DNA from: Granulicella aggregans
Lineage (GTDB): Bacteria > Acidobacteriota > Terriglobia > Terriglobales > Acidobacteriaceae
NCBI RefSeq assembly: GCF_025685565.1
Contig: NZ_JAGSYE010000003.1
Span: 124,001 to 188,000 of the forward strand
Direction of reading: 5' to 3'
Length of the DNA: 64,000 bases
Part shown: piece by piece, positions 1 through 9,339 of the stretch
Position numbering within the stretch: the first letter of the stretch is position 1
Layout: each line of letters starts with the position of its first letter
Translations under genes and position numbers: made by a program
The notes under the pieces: generated by a model
What the model saw: only the letters and a program-made list of their open reading frames with translations
What the model was told of the DNA's origin: nothing
Databases searched by the model: none

Positions 1-925
1 ACCGTCCTGCGACATGCTCGTGTGCGCCGAGATACATAATCAGGCCGCCCACCACACCCAGCACCATCGTCGAAGACAGTGTCATTAACGACTGCGCCGT
101 CAGCGAGCTGATGACGTTCTCCAGAAGCCGCGTCACGCCCTTCGCGAAGACGTTCGCCTCGCTCTCTTCGGCATGATATCCCTTCACCACGCGCACGCCG
201 CCGAGCGACTCGGTAAGCCGTCCCGTCACCTCAGCGTTGATCTTCGCGCGCTCGCGGAAGATCGGTCGAATCGTCTTGAACGCCCGCTGCAGGATCAGGC
301 CGAAGACCAGCAGGATGACGAACGTCAGCAGCGTCATCCGAGGATTGATCTTGATCAGAATGGCGAACGCGATAACTGCGGTCAGAATGCCGCCCGCAAA
401 GTCGAGCAGCCCCGTTCCCACCAGGTTTCGCACGCCTTCAACATCCGTCATGATGCGTGCAACCAGCGTTCCCGTGCGGTTCTCGTCGTAGAACGCTACC
501 GGAAGCCTTCCGATGTGCTGCTGAACCTGTTTGCGTAGATCGGAGATCAGCCGCTGGCCTTCGGTCGAGAGCAACTGCGTCAGTGAATACGAACTCACGC
601 CCTGCAGGAACGTCGCCGCGGCAACACAGCCAATGATCAATGGCAGCTTCCCCATCTGGCCGCCGTACATCACGTTGTTGATCAGGTACTTTGCCGATAC
701 CGGGAGCACAAAGCTGCAAAGCCGGTTCACCAGCATCAGCAGAAAGCTACCTGCGATCAGCCAGATCCTTGGCTTCACCAGCTTCCAGACCTCGGGCATC
801 ACTTTCTTCAACGGCGGCTTGGGCCGCTTCGCCGAAAGCTCCGCAACCGTCGCCCGCCCCGCGCCACGCAAAGGTTTATCGCCGCTGGGCATCCCTGAGC
901 CCCCAAGTTTTGTGCTCGTAGACAT
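1..925 (-). CDS. ABC exporter, MsbA-type transmembrane part (partial)
   Basis: The gene runs off the left edge; about 308 residues from the start are visible. After a basic, proline-rich cytoplasmic leader of about 45 residues come hydrophobic segments and the stretch GGVRVVKGYHAEE, typical of the ABC_membrane domain of fused exporters (MsbA/LmrA class, pumping lipids or drugs outward). The ATP-binding domain would lie beyond the window, so the assignment rests on the membrane half only. The start is the ATG at 923-925; the later ATG (codon 12) is also possible. The substrate cannot be told. Confidence 0.85.
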   Translation of the reverse strand, partial: MSTSTKLGGSGMPSGDKPLRGAGRATVAELSAKRPKPPLKKVMPEVWKLVKPRIWLIAGSFLLMLVNRLCSFVLPVSAKYLINNVMYGGQMGKLPLIIGCVAAATFLQGVSSYSLTQLLSTEGQRLISDLRKQVQQHIGRLPVAFYDENRTGTLVARIMTDVEGVRNLVGTGLLDFAGGILTAVIAFAILIKINPRMTLLTFVILLVFGLILQRAFKTIRPIFRERAKINAEVTGRLTESLGGVRVVKGYHAEESEANVFAKGVTRLLENVISSLTAQSLMTLSSTMVLGVVGGLIMYLGAHEHVAGR

Positions 926-975
926 ATGAACTGATTCTACGCCGGGGCGGAGGAGCGTTATCGGTTGTACGTTCT

Positions 976-1007
976 ACGTTGTACGAAAAACGTACATCCT
1001 ACAACGT
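976..1007. repeat. Inverted repeat between two minus-strand genes
   Basis: ACGTTGTA at 976-983 is the exact reverse complement of TACAACGT at 1000-1007, with GTACG/CGTAC nested around an AAAAA loop. It sits just past the stop of the small membrane protein at 1011 and before the exporter start, so it may end or attenuate that transcript. No U-run follows the outer stem on the minus strand, so a classical terminator is not shown. Confidence 0.4.
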
Positions 1008-1010
1008 CCC

Positions 1011-1397
1011 TCAGACGAGCCGCGCCCGCCGAGCCGCGATAAACGACCGCACGCAGAGCAGCACATAAATGAGGCAGATCGTCCCCATAATAGCTTGCAC
1101 CTTCGCCGCATCCGGTGCCACGCCACTGCTCTGCCCGACTGCCATCTTGATCACACCGATCAGCCCCGGAATCGTCCCCAGAAATCCGAGCAGCCCCACC
1201 GTCACGGCGATGTGCATGAACAGCATCCGCTTCTTCGCCACCGGCGTATTCGCCAGCGCACCGAAGATCACCAACAGTAGCCCAAAGGCTCCGGGGATCA
1301 GCGAATGAATTCCATGCGAGTGCTGCCCCAACTGCGTATAAGCCACGGCACTCAACAAGATCAGCAAAACACCAAACCCAATCGTCAACTTCGCCAT
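1011..1397 (-). CDS. Small four-helix membrane protein, unknown function
   Basis: 128 residues with four hydrophobic segments (about 4-22, 32-50, 58-85 and 102-120) and a basic C-terminus RRARLV, giving an inside-positive tail. Two histidines (HSHGIH, residues 26-31) lie in the first extracytoplasmic loop. I do not recognise a family. It lies downstream of the SCO1-like gene on the same strand (95 bases apart), so co-expression with copper or respiratory functions is possible but unproven. The ATG start sits after TAAACTCCT in the minus-strand complement region; a purine-rich AGGAGTTTAAGGTA stretch precedes it, which supports this start. Confidence 0.7.
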   Translation of the reverse strand: MAKLTIGFGVLLILLSAVAYTQLGQHSHGIHSLIPGAFGLLLVIFGALANTPVAKKRMLFMHIAVTVGLLGFLGTIPGLIGVIKMAVGQSSGVAPDAAKVQAIMGTICLIYVLLCVRSFIAARRARLV

Positions 1398-1491
1398 TAC
1401 CTTAAACTCCTATCAAATCCGTTGCATTGAAACTCTGTACCCCATTCATCGCAGCACTATCGCGATGAGTGGGACCGCCACAATCGTCCGC

Positions 1492-2442
1492 TCAAGCAGC
1501 CGCGCTCTTCACAGCCGCAATCATCTCGCCAGTCACCCAGTCATTCGTCGGATACCACGCGATCACCTTGCCGTCCTTCCCAATCAGCACCGTCGATAGC
1601 GAGTGCGTCAGCGCCTTCCCATCCGGCGTCACGCCCACATCGAAGAACTGCGTCATCTCCGCCAACTCCTTCACCGGAGGCGCGGCGAAGTCCCAGTGCG
1701 CAAACTTCTCCTTCGTATAATTCCCCGTGTACGCTCCACCATAACTCTTCAACACAGCAGGCGTGTCATACGCAGGATCAAAGCTCACGCTCAGCAGATG
1801 CGTCTTCTCATACAGCGCGGCATCACCCTGCAGCGCCTTGTCGATCTCCGCGAAGTTCCGGCTCATCCTCGGGCAGAAATCCGCCAGCGTGCAGCGTGTG
1901 TAGATAAACGTCATCAGCACAACCTTGCCCTTGAACTGGTCGAGATAGATCGTCTTTCCGCTCTGGTTCAGCAACGCAAAGTTCGGCACCTGGTCGCCCG
2001 CCGCTGGAACATGAAACTGAATCGCCGGCTTATAGTCCGGCTTCGACTGCGCGACCACAACGATGTTCGTCAGCCGCGCATTCTTGTAGCCGCCCGCCGG
2101 GTCGGCATCGATCTGATCGACCAGCACGTCCGCCGTGATCTTGTCGCCCGGATGCAGCTCGCTCATGATGCTCGGATCAGCCAGCTTGTAGGGCATGATC
2201 ATCGCGTCCATGAATCCGGGAACAGCTTCGTGATCCAACGTGATCTTCCCAGCCGAGACATCCGTTGCGAGCACCTTGCCCCGAATCTTGAAGGTCTTCG
2301 TTATCCCGGAAGACGCAGGCGCGACCGGCGCATCCTTCTTGCAACCAGAGACCCACGTCATCGCCAGAGCCAGCAGCGCAAACCCCAGAACACTCATCAC
2401 CCGAAAGCGCCGCACATCCAAACGCCCAACACCAATACGCAT
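1492..2442 (-). CDS. CusF-SCO1/SenC copper lipoprotein
   Basis: The N-terminus (basic stretch, hydrophobic core, WVSGC) is a lipoprotein signal, so the protein should be anchored outside the inner membrane. Next comes a CusF-like copper-binding domain (about residues 45-110, with the paired methionines MDAMIMP), then a thioredoxin-fold SCO1/SenC domain that delivers copper to cytochrome oxidase. The usual CxxxCP motif appears here as CTLADFCP, with five residues between the cysteines, and the conserved distal histidine is in LTHSLS. An in-frame TTG at 2470-2472 would add ten residues; I chose the ATG at 2442 because it gives a better signal peptide. Confidence 0.88.
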   Translation of the reverse strand: MRIGVGRLDVRRFRVMSVLGFALLALAMTWVSGCKKDAPVAPASSGITKTFKIRGKVLATDVSAGKITLDHEAVPGFMDAMIMPYKLADPSIMSELHPGDKITADVLVDQIDADPAGGYKNARLTNIVVVAQSKPDYKPAIQFHVPAAGDQVPNFALLNQSGKTIYLDQFKGKVVLMTFIYTRCTLADFCPRMSRNFAEIDKALQGDAALYEKTHLLSVSFDPAYDTPAVLKSYGGAYTGNYTKEKFAHWDFAAPPVKELAEMTQFFDVGVTPDGKALTHSLSTVLIGKDGKVIAWYPTNDWVTGEMIAAVKSAAA

Positions 2443-2589
2443 GCTTCGATGATAGTGCCTTCCCCACTCCAAAGCTCAACCTGAGACGAGTCCTCAAAAT
2501 GGCATTGCACGGGATCAAAGATGCGATCGAGCAGTCGCCTCCAGAGTCCATGCCAGGTTCTCCACCTCGCCTCAGCGTATAAACGAAAG
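2443..2589. promoter_or_regulatory. Divergent intergenic region, SCO1-like/addB-like
   Basis: 147 bases separate the divergent starts and must carry both promoters. A TATAAA at 2580-2585 lies only four bases before the addB-like ATG. That is too close for an ordinary -10 with a leader, so either the transcript is leaderless or the true start differs. Confidence 0.35.
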
Positions 2590-5319
2590 ATGGAGCCTCG
2601 CAGCAGCCTTCCGCCAAAGATTCTTGAGATCCTTGAGCGCGGTGGCACCCTCCTGACCGGCAACCAGCGCGCGGCCCGCACACTTCAGCAGGCCTTCGAC
2701 CGCGACTGTCGCGACCGTGGCCTTCCGCACTGGCAGCCACCTGCAATCTTTGCCTGGGAGACGTGGACTACCAATCTCTGGCATCAGCGCCTCATCTCCG
2801 GCACAGCCAGTCGGATTCTCCTCAACACTTCGCAGGAGTTCCACATCTGGCGTTCCATCGTTGCCTCTGATCCACGCCATACCAGCCTACAGAAGATCGA
2901 TTCCCTCGCAGAGATGGCCGCGCAGGCATGGAAGCTGCTCTGCGCCTATCGCGGACAGTCTCGCCTAGGCCAACTCGGGGTCAGCCAGGACACCCGAACC
3001 TTCCAGCGTTGGACGCAGGCCTTTATCCACCGCTGTGAGTCGGACCTTTACCTGTCGCCTTCAGAGCTGGATGCCGCGCTTGCATCCTCCCGTCGCCACC
3101 TGCCCGCCGACGACCTTCTGCTGATCGGCTTCGATCGATTCACTCCCTCGCAAGCGGCCCTCATCGCCGCGCTTCGGGAAGCAGGAAGCACTATCGCGGA
3201 GTTACAGGCAGCGCCACCAGCCGAGCAGCGGCTTCTCGCTGGGTCGGAGACAGTCGATGCTGAACTTCTGGACGTAGCAACCCGCATCCGCCAGTCTCTC
3301 GAAGCTAAGCCCAACGACCGCGTAGCCGTCATCCATCCCGACATCGCCTCTGCGCGTGGCGAGATCGACCGCATCTTCCGCCACGTCTTAGCTCCCGAAC
3401 TCGAGAGCATCACCAACCTCGCTGCCGGCCCCTACGAGTTCTCGCTCGGCCAGCCCCTCGCTCAGGCACCGATGGTCGCTAGCGCCCTCTCGATCCTGCG
3501 CCTGGCAACGCGACCTCTCAGCGTCTCCGATCTCAGCCGCCTTCTTCTCTCGCCATGGTTCACACCGGCAAGCGAGCTCCACCTTCGCGCCGAGTTCGAC
3601 GCCCAGGTCATCCGCTCCTCTACGCTCCTGCATCCGCAACTGAGCTTGAGCGATCTCCTCCGCGCTTCCGGCCACCGTCACTACAAAGAGCGCCTCAGCA
3701 ACCTCCTCCGCCAGCTCCACTCGCTCCAACGAGCAGCCGAGCGGCTCGTCCCGGAGTCCGCTGTCCAGAAGCCCTTCGCCGATTGGGCCGACGGCATCCG
3801 CGAGATACTCCGCGACGCTGGCTGGTCCACATTCATTCGCGAGACCAGCACCGAATTCCAGACCCGCAGGAAGTGGGAGTCGGCGCTCGACGAGTTCGCC
3901 ACGCTCGACTTCGAAGGCACTCGGCCCAACTTTGCCGAAGCGCTAGGCCATCTGGAAAGCATCCTCGACCGCACCCTCTTCGCGCCTGAATCCCGCGATG
4001 CTCCCATCCAGATCATGAGTCCGCAAGAGGCCGCCGGTTCGCACTTCGACGCCATCTTCTTCCTAGGCTGCAGCGACCTCTCCTGGCCGCCGTCGACAGG
4101 CACGAATCCCCTGCTTGGCTGGAGGTTGCAGCGCGATCTCGGCATGCCGGGCAGCGATCCAGCCCTGGACCGCGCCCATGCCAGCGCCATCACCCAGCGG
4201 CTGATCGCCTCAGCTAGCACCATCACCTTCAGCTACGCCCGCCAGACGGAGGACTCGCACCAGTGGCCATCCCCGCTGCTCGCTGGCTTGAATCTTCAAC
4301 CCGCCGAACCTCTTCCGAGTGAGTCACCAGCAGCCCAGATGATCCTCGAAGAGATCACCGACTCAGCCAGCATCCCAATCACCCACCCCAAGGTTCGCGG
4401 CGGCTCTTCCGTTCTCAAGAATCAGGCAGCCTGCGCCTTTCGCGCCTTCGCCGAGGGCCGCCTCGCCTCGACGCCGCTCAAGTCCCAAACCGCCGGCCTC
4501 GATGCCGGCGAGCGCGGCAGCCTCGTCCACGCCACCATGGCAAAGCTATGGGGAGACCTCGGCAGCCAGGCCGCGCTTCGCGCACTCACGCTGGACGAGC
4601 GCCGCGCGTTGCTCGATAGCGCGATCACCCACGCCCTGCATCGCGTCTCGGAGAGCCACGGCTCGGCCGCCCCGGCATGGGACTCGGCCTACCTCGCCAT
4701 CCAGCGCACCAGAATCCACCGGCTCGTCGGCTCCTGGCTGGAGATGGAGCTAGAACGCTCTCCCTTCAAGATCAAGTCACTCGAACAAAACTTTGACAAT
4801 GTCTCCTTTGGCCCGCTGGAGTTGGACATTCGCGTCGATCGCATCGACACCCTACTCGACCAGGACGCCAACCCCGCGGGCGACATCCTCCTCGACTACA
4901 AGACGGGCGACGCCAAACCCGCGCATTGGCAGGGCGATCGCCCCGACGATCCCCAACTCCCCCTCTACGCCGCCATCTCCGATCCCGGAACGCTGGCAGG
5001 CGTCGGCTTCATCAGCCTTCGCCCCGGCAAGGCCATGGGTCTGACCGGCTACGCCGACGAAGATGAAGTCCTCCTCAAACGAGCGAAGTTCGATGCCAAC
5101 TCGCTTGAAGATCAGATCGAACTCTGGCGCAACGTCCTGATCACCCTCGCCGACAGCTTCGCCGCCGGAGATGCCACCGTGGGCCCCAAGATCTATCCAA
5201 CCACCTGCAAGTACTGCGCCCAGCGCATCCTGTGCCGCGTCGATCCCGCCGTCCTCGCCTCACGCCTCGACGACGAGGACGCCGACGACGAAGCCGCGAC
5301 CGGTGAGAGCTATGGCTGA
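2590..5319 (+). CDS. AddB-like helicase-nuclease subunit with Fe-S nuclease
   Basis: About 909 residues, resembling the TIGR03623-type 'probable DNA repair' AddB-like proteins. The N-terminal half is a degenerate UvrD-like helicase (TGNQRAARTLQ takes the Walker A place but lacks GKT, so ATP binding there is doubtful). The C-terminus is a PD-(D/E)XK nuclease: DYKTGD at about 769-774. It is bracketed by cysteines C615, C873, C876 and C882, the AddB-style pattern that binds a 4Fe-4S cluster. The gene overlaps the next by eight bases, so the products should form a two-subunit end-processing enzyme for double-strand break repair. The start at 2590 is chosen because homology-like sequence begins there; an ATG at 2521 is in frame. 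Confidence 0.87.
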   Translation: MEPRSSLPPKILEILERGGTLLTGNQRAARTLQQAFDRDCRDRGLPHWQPPAIFAWETWTTNLWHQRLISGTASRILLNTSQEFHIWRSIVASDPRHTSLQKIDSLAEMAAQAWKLLCAYRGQSRLGQLGVSQDTRTFQRWTQAFIHRCESDLYLSPSELDAALASSRRHLPADDLLLIGFDRFTPSQAALIAALREAGSTIAELQAAPPAEQRLLAGSETVDAELLDVATRIRQSLEAKPNDRVAVIHPDIASARGEIDRIFRHVLAPELESITNLAAGPYEFSLGQPLAQAPMVASALSILRLATRPLSVSDLSRLLLSPWFTPASELHLRAEFDAQVIRSSTLLHPQLSLSDLLRASGHRHYKERLSNLLRQLHSLQRAAERLVPESAVQKPFADWADGIREILRDAGWSTFIRETSTEFQTRRKWESALDEFATLDFEGTRPNFAEALGHLESILDRTLFAPESRDAPIQIMSPQEAAGSHFDAIFFLGCSDLSWPPSTGTNPLLGWRLQRDLGMPGSDPALDRAHASAITQRLIASASTITFSYARQTEDSHQWPSPLLAGLNLQPAEPLPSESPAAQMILEEITDSASIPITHPKVRGGSSVLKNQAACAFRAFAEGRLASTPLKSQTAGLDAGERGSLVHATMAKLWGDLGSQAALRALTLDERRALLDSAITHALHRVSESHGSAAPAWDSAYLAIQRTRIHRLVGSWLEMELERSPFKIKSLEQNFDNVSFGPLELDIRVDRIDTLLDQDANPAGDILLDYKTGDAKPAHWQGDRPDDPQLPLYAAISDPGTLAGVGFISLRPGKAMGLTGYADEDEVLLKRAKFDANSLEDQIELWRNVLITLADSFAAGDATVGPKIYPTTCKYCAQRILCRVDPAVLASRLDDEDADDEAATGESYG

Positions 5320-8300
5320 GATCCTCTCCATCACAGAAAACCACGCCGCCGCGCCTCAACTCCCCGACGCCGCCGAGCGCGAGCGCGCCCTCGACATCCA
5401 CAGCTCCTGGATCGTCGAAGCTCCGGCTGGCTCCGGCAAGACTGGCCTGCTCATCCAGCGCTATCTGAAACTCCTCGCCGATGAGTCCGTCACCTCGCCC
5501 GAACAGATTCTCGCCATCACCTTCACCCGCAAGGCGACCGCGGAGATGCGCGAGCGTGTCCTCTCGCAGCTCCGAGCTGCTTCAACCGACGACGAACCCG
5601 CAAATACCTTCGACCGCGAGACACGCCCCATGGCCCTCGCAGCGCTGGGCCGCGATCGCGACCTCAACTGGTCGCTCGTCGATCAGCCACATCGCCTCCG
5701 CATCCGCACCATCGATTCCGTCTGCTCAGAGATCGCCAACTCGCTTCCAGTCCTCTCCGGCACCGGAGGCCACCGGAATGTGGTCGAAGACGCCGAGGAG
5801 CTCTACGCCATCGCAGCCCACCGGACGTTCCTCCAGCTTGGCGGCTCGGACGCGTCGCTGAACGAGGCGCTTCGCGAGGTCCTGCTCCACCGCGACGGTG
5901 ACCTCGCCGACTGCGAACGCCTGCTAGCCTCCATGCTGAGGATGCGCGATCAGTGGGGCTCTCTGGTTCCGCTCGCCGCTCGCGAGCTGGACAACGCCTA
6001 TCTCGATTCGACAGTTCTGCCCAAGCTCGAACGCGCTCTCGAAGACGCAATCTGCTCGGAGCTAACCAGGGTCACAAAGCTCTTCCCCCCGCATCTATTG
6101 CGCGAACTGGCCCTCGCCGCCGCGTCGATGGCACACCTCGCCGGACACAAAGGTTCGACATCGCCGATCTCGATCTGCGCGAATAAGACTCTCTCGCCCA
6201 CCGAACGCGCCGAAGATCTAGAACACTGGCGCGCCCTGATCCACCTGCTGCTTACCGGAAGCAAAGACTGGCGGAAGGTCTTCCATCCGCACATCGTCAA
6301 GTTCGAACTATCCAAGGCCGAACAGGCAAGTCTCAAGGCGCTCATCACCGAGCTTCAAGGTAACGACGACCTTCACGCCGCACTCTGCGATCTCGACAAT
6401 CTACCCCCCGCAAAGTACCCGCGAGAGCAGTGGGTCATCGCCCGAGAACTCTTCCGCGTCCTGAAACACGCCATGGTCGAGCTCCAATTCGTCTTCGCCG
6501 AACGATCCGAGTGCGACTACGCTGAGATCGCGCTTGCGGCCCGTACCGCTCTCCTGGCTGAAGACGGCCCCGGCGATCTCGAGGCCGCGCTCGGTCTCAG
6601 CATCCAGCACATCCTCGTCGACGAGATGCAGGACACCTCCAGCTCGCAGTACGAGTTGATCCAGATGCTCACCGCCCACTTCGACGGCCACAGCCAGACG
6701 GCCTTCCTCGTCGGCGACCCCAAGCAGTCCATCTATCTCTTCCGCCAGGCCCGCGTAGAACGCTTCCTCTATGCCATGTCCAGCGAAGAGTTGGGAGATC
6801 TTCCGCTCGGCCTGCTGCGCCTCACCGCCAACTTCCGCTCGCAGTCGGCTCTGGTGGGCCACTTCAACGACGACTTCGAACAGATCTTCCCCGCAACCTC
6901 GAAGGAAGACGCAAGCGAAGTCACCTTCGTCTCCGCATCCGCGATGCGGTCTCCAAACTCCCAGGCCGAAGCCCGCGTCTGGCACGCCAATCCCCTGCCC
7001 TATCTTCCGAAGGCGGAAGCCTCCGAAGCTCAAAAGATCCAGCGCAGGCAGAGTGCAGTGGCGATTCGCGAGATCATCGAACGCTGGCGTGCCCGCCCCT
7101 TGCCGGAGAACCGCACGCTGCGCGAAGGCCAGCCCGAGCCGTGGAAGATCGCCGTCCTCGTCCGCGCGCGTCCCCATCTCGAAGACATCGTCGCCGTCCT
7201 GAAGGATGAATCGCTCGGCCCTGCCATCCCTTATCGCGCCGTCAACATCGATCCCCTGAAAGAACGCCCCGAGGTGCAGGACCTCTTCGCCCTCACCCGC
7301 GCGCTTCTTCATCCCGCAGACCGCACCGCCTGGCTCGCCGTGCTGCGTGCGCCGTGGTCTGGATTCACTCTGGCGGAACTGCACATCCTCACCGGCTCGG
7401 ATGATCCGCAGTTCTCCCACCGCACGCTGCAATCGCTCATCACGGAACGCGGCGACCTGCTTCCTCCCGAAGCCATACAACGACTCGAACGCATCTGGCC
7501 CATCCTCGAATCCGCATCTGCTCTCGGCCTTCGCGCCCCGTTCTCGCAGACCCTCGAGCGCACCTGGCGCTCTCTTGGCGGCGACACCTATCTTGACGCC
7601 TCCGCGCTGGCGAACGCCCTCAGCTACCTGTATCTCCTCGACGCTCTCGAACAGGAGCGCGGCGAGATCAACTCCGCCGCGCTCGAAGCCCGTCTCGACA
7701 AGCTCTACGCCACTCCCTCGCTCGATCCCACCGCCGTCGAACTCATCACCATCCACAAAGCGAAGGGCCTCGAGTGGGATGTCGTCATCGTCCCCGCACT
7801 CGAGCGCGGCAGCGGCAACAATCGCAGCCAGTTGCTCTCATGGGTCGAACTCGACTCCAACACGGCAGCGCAGGGAGACGAAGCGGCACACTTCCTCCTC
7901 GCACCCATTGCCACCAAAGGCGGTGACTCCGAACAGCTCAACAAATGGATAGCCAGCATCCACAAGGCGCGTCAGGCCGACGAAGAGAAGCGGCTCTTCT
8001 ATGTGGCCTGCACGCGCGCCCGCGAAGAACTTCACCTCTTCGCCTCACCATGCCTCCTGAAGAGTGGCGAGATCGAGCGCAAGTCCGGGACACTCCTCAA
8101 GGCCGCATGGCCCGCCGCTGCAGCCGCCTTTGCCAATGTTGGTTCTATCTCCAAGCTCGTCCCGTTCCCTGCAACCGAAGACTCGGGCCTCGAGATCGCA
8201 GCCAGCGCGCCGTTATCCGAACAGACCCGCAGGCCACAGCCCGCAAAGCTCTTTCGCCTGCCGCTCGACTTTAATCCCGCGTCACGTCTCGCCAACTCCC

Positions 8301-8923
8301 ATCCGCTCTCCTATGGAGAACGGGAACAACCGCCCTCGCTTCCCTTCCAACGCCCGGAAGGCTCCGTCGCCTCTCGTGCCTTCGGCAACGCCGTTCATGC
8401 CTTCCTCGAAGTGCTTACCGAACAACTTGCCACGGGCACCTCCGCAGCCAATCTCATCGCCGCGCTCCCGAGTTGGAGCTCTCGCATCGCGGCAATCCTT
8501 CGCTCCGAAGGCCTGCCGCCCGCCATGATCGAGCGCCTGGCGCAACGCGTACTCCATGCTCTCGTGTCCACGCTAAAAGATCCCGTCGGCCTCTGGCTGC
8601 TCTCGCCCCACGCCGGCTCGGCGACCGAATACGCCCTCACCGCATGGGCCGATCAACGGAAGAACATCCGCATCGACCGCATCTTTCAAGACGGTGCTGA
8701 ACCACAGACCCCCGGCTCGGATCACCTCTGGATCGTCGACTACAAGACAACCACCCACGGTGCAGAAGGTCTCGACGCCTTCCTCACATCACAGCGAGAG
8801 ACCTACGCTCCCCAACTGGAAGCCTACGCCGCCGTCCTTCGCAAAACAGAAGGCGAGCCCGCAATCCGGCTCGCCCTCTACTATCCATTGCTTTCAAAGT
8901 TGATCTGGTGGTCGCTCGAATAA
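5312..8923 (+). CDS. AddA-like UvrD-family helicase-nuclease
   Basis: 1203 residues carrying the full superfamily 1A motif set: Walker A APAGSGKT (37-44), AITFTRKATAEM, DEExD-type VDEMQD (from 436), GDPKQSIYLFR, LTANFRSQ, the motif V stretch TIHKAKGLEWD (about 810) and FYVACTRAREELH (about 896). It ends in a RecB-type nuclease with VDYKTT (aspartate about 1143). This is the active 3'-5' motor and nuclease of an AddAB-like complex, cytoplasmic, acting on broken DNA ends before RecA loading. An upstream in-frame extension to 5171 is only a shadow of the addB-like gene; the ATG at 5312 overlaps its stop (ATGGCTGA). Confidence 0.93.
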   Translation: MAEILSITENHAAAPQLPDAAERERALDIHSSWIVEAPAGSGKTGLLIQRYLKLLADESVTSPEQILAITFTRKATAEMRERVLSQLRAASTDDEPANTFDRETRPMALAALGRDRDLNWSLVDQPHRLRIRTIDSVCSEIANSLPVLSGTGGHRNVVEDAEELYAIAAHRTFLQLGGSDASLNEALREVLLHRDGDLADCERLLASMLRMRDQWGSLVPLAARELDNAYLDSTVLPKLERALEDAICSELTRVTKLFPPHLLRELALAAASMAHLAGHKGSTSPISICANKTLSPTERAEDLEHWRALIHLLLTGSKDWRKVFHPHIVKFELSKAEQASLKALITELQGNDDLHAALCDLDNLPPAKYPREQWVIARELFRVLKHAMVELQFVFAERSECDYAEIALAARTALLAEDGPGDLEAALGLSIQHILVDEMQDTSSSQYELIQMLTAHFDGHSQTAFLVGDPKQSIYLFRQARVERFLYAMSSEELGDLPLGLLRLTANFRSQSALVGHFNDDFEQIFPATSKEDASEVTFVSASAMRSPNSQAEARVWHANPLPYLPKAEASEAQKIQRRQSAVAIREIIERWRARPLPENRTLREGQPEPWKIAVLVRARPHLEDIVAVLKDESLGPAIPYRAVNIDPLKERPEVQDLFALTRALLHPADRTAWLAVLRAPWSGFTLAELHILTGSDDPQFSHRTLQSLITERGDLLPPEAIQRLERIWPILESASALGLRAPFSQTLERTWRSLGGDTYLDASALANALSYLYLLDALEQERGEINSAALEARLDKLYATPSLDPTAVELITIHKAKGLEWDVVIVPALERGSGNNRSQLLSWVELDSNTAAQGDEAAHFLLAPIATKGGDSEQLNKWIASIHKARQADEEKRLFYVACTRAREELHLFASPCLLKSGEIERKSGTLLKAAWPAAAAAFANVGSISKLVPFPATEDSGLEIAASAPLSEQTRRPQPAKLFRLPLDFNPASRLANSHPLSYGEREQPPSLPFQRPEGSVASRAFGNAVHAFLEVLTEQLATGTSAANLIAALPSWSSRIAAILRSEGLPPAMIERLAQRVLHALVSTLKDPVGLWLLSPHAGSATEYALTAWADQRKNIRIDRIFQDGAEPQTPGSDHLWIVDYKTTTHGAEGLDAFLTSQRETYAPQLEAYAAVLRKTEGEPAIRLALYYPLLSKLIWWSLE

Positions 8924-8927
8924 ACAC

Positions 8928-9296
8928 CTAAGTTGTCATCGCACGCTGATAAACAGTGGTGGCAGTTGCTTCGAACGCGGGGCTTGCCATCAACCGTTCA
9001 TACCAATCAGGCACGGCCAACGAAAACTTAGCGGCCAGTGTGCTGCTTACCTCTTCGAAGTTTTGCGCGCTCTCGGAAACTTCAATTTGGATCATGCTAT
9101 CGCTGAAGACCAGCCGCACATCGTCAACAATAAGACAGTCCTTCTTATATGCGACGATGAAGGCCAAGTCCTTCCAGGCGATGAATACTTCGGACTGATC
9201 GAAGCTCTGGTAAATACCATTCTCGTCCAGCCTCGCAACCAAAGGATCTTTCGCCCTTGGTTGCAGACTCTTCCGAATGCGCTCGACCCATTTCAT
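8928..9296 (-). CDS. Small protein of unknown function downstream of phoU
   Basis: About 122 residues with no signal peptide or membrane segment. It reads as alternating beta-strand sequence (FIAWKDLAFIVAYKKD, VRLVFSD) followed by a helical C-terminus ending in WYERLMASPAF. I do not recognise the family. It is the last gene of the pho block on the same strand, 43 bases after the phoU stop. The longer reading frame to 9368 would overlap phoU, so I prefer the ATG at 9296 (a GTG lies one codon earlier). A link to phosphate is only positional. Confidence 0.65.
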   Translation of the reverse strand: MKWVERIRKSLQPRAKDPLVARLDENGIYQSFDQSEVFIAWKDLAFIVAYKKDCLIVDDVRLVFSDSMIQIEVSESAQNFEEVSSTLAAKFSLAVPDWYERLMASPAFEATATTVYQRAMTT

Positions 9297-9339
9297 CACT
9301 AGAATGTTATTGCTACGAGAACGCAATCGCCAAAAGCTC

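Noticed and set aside
6401..7756. 451-codon minus-strand frame opposite the AddA-like gene
   Set aside because: It is antisense to a gene with all helicase motifs; its glycine/glutamate/arginine-rich composition is a mirror of GC-rich codons and shows no family.
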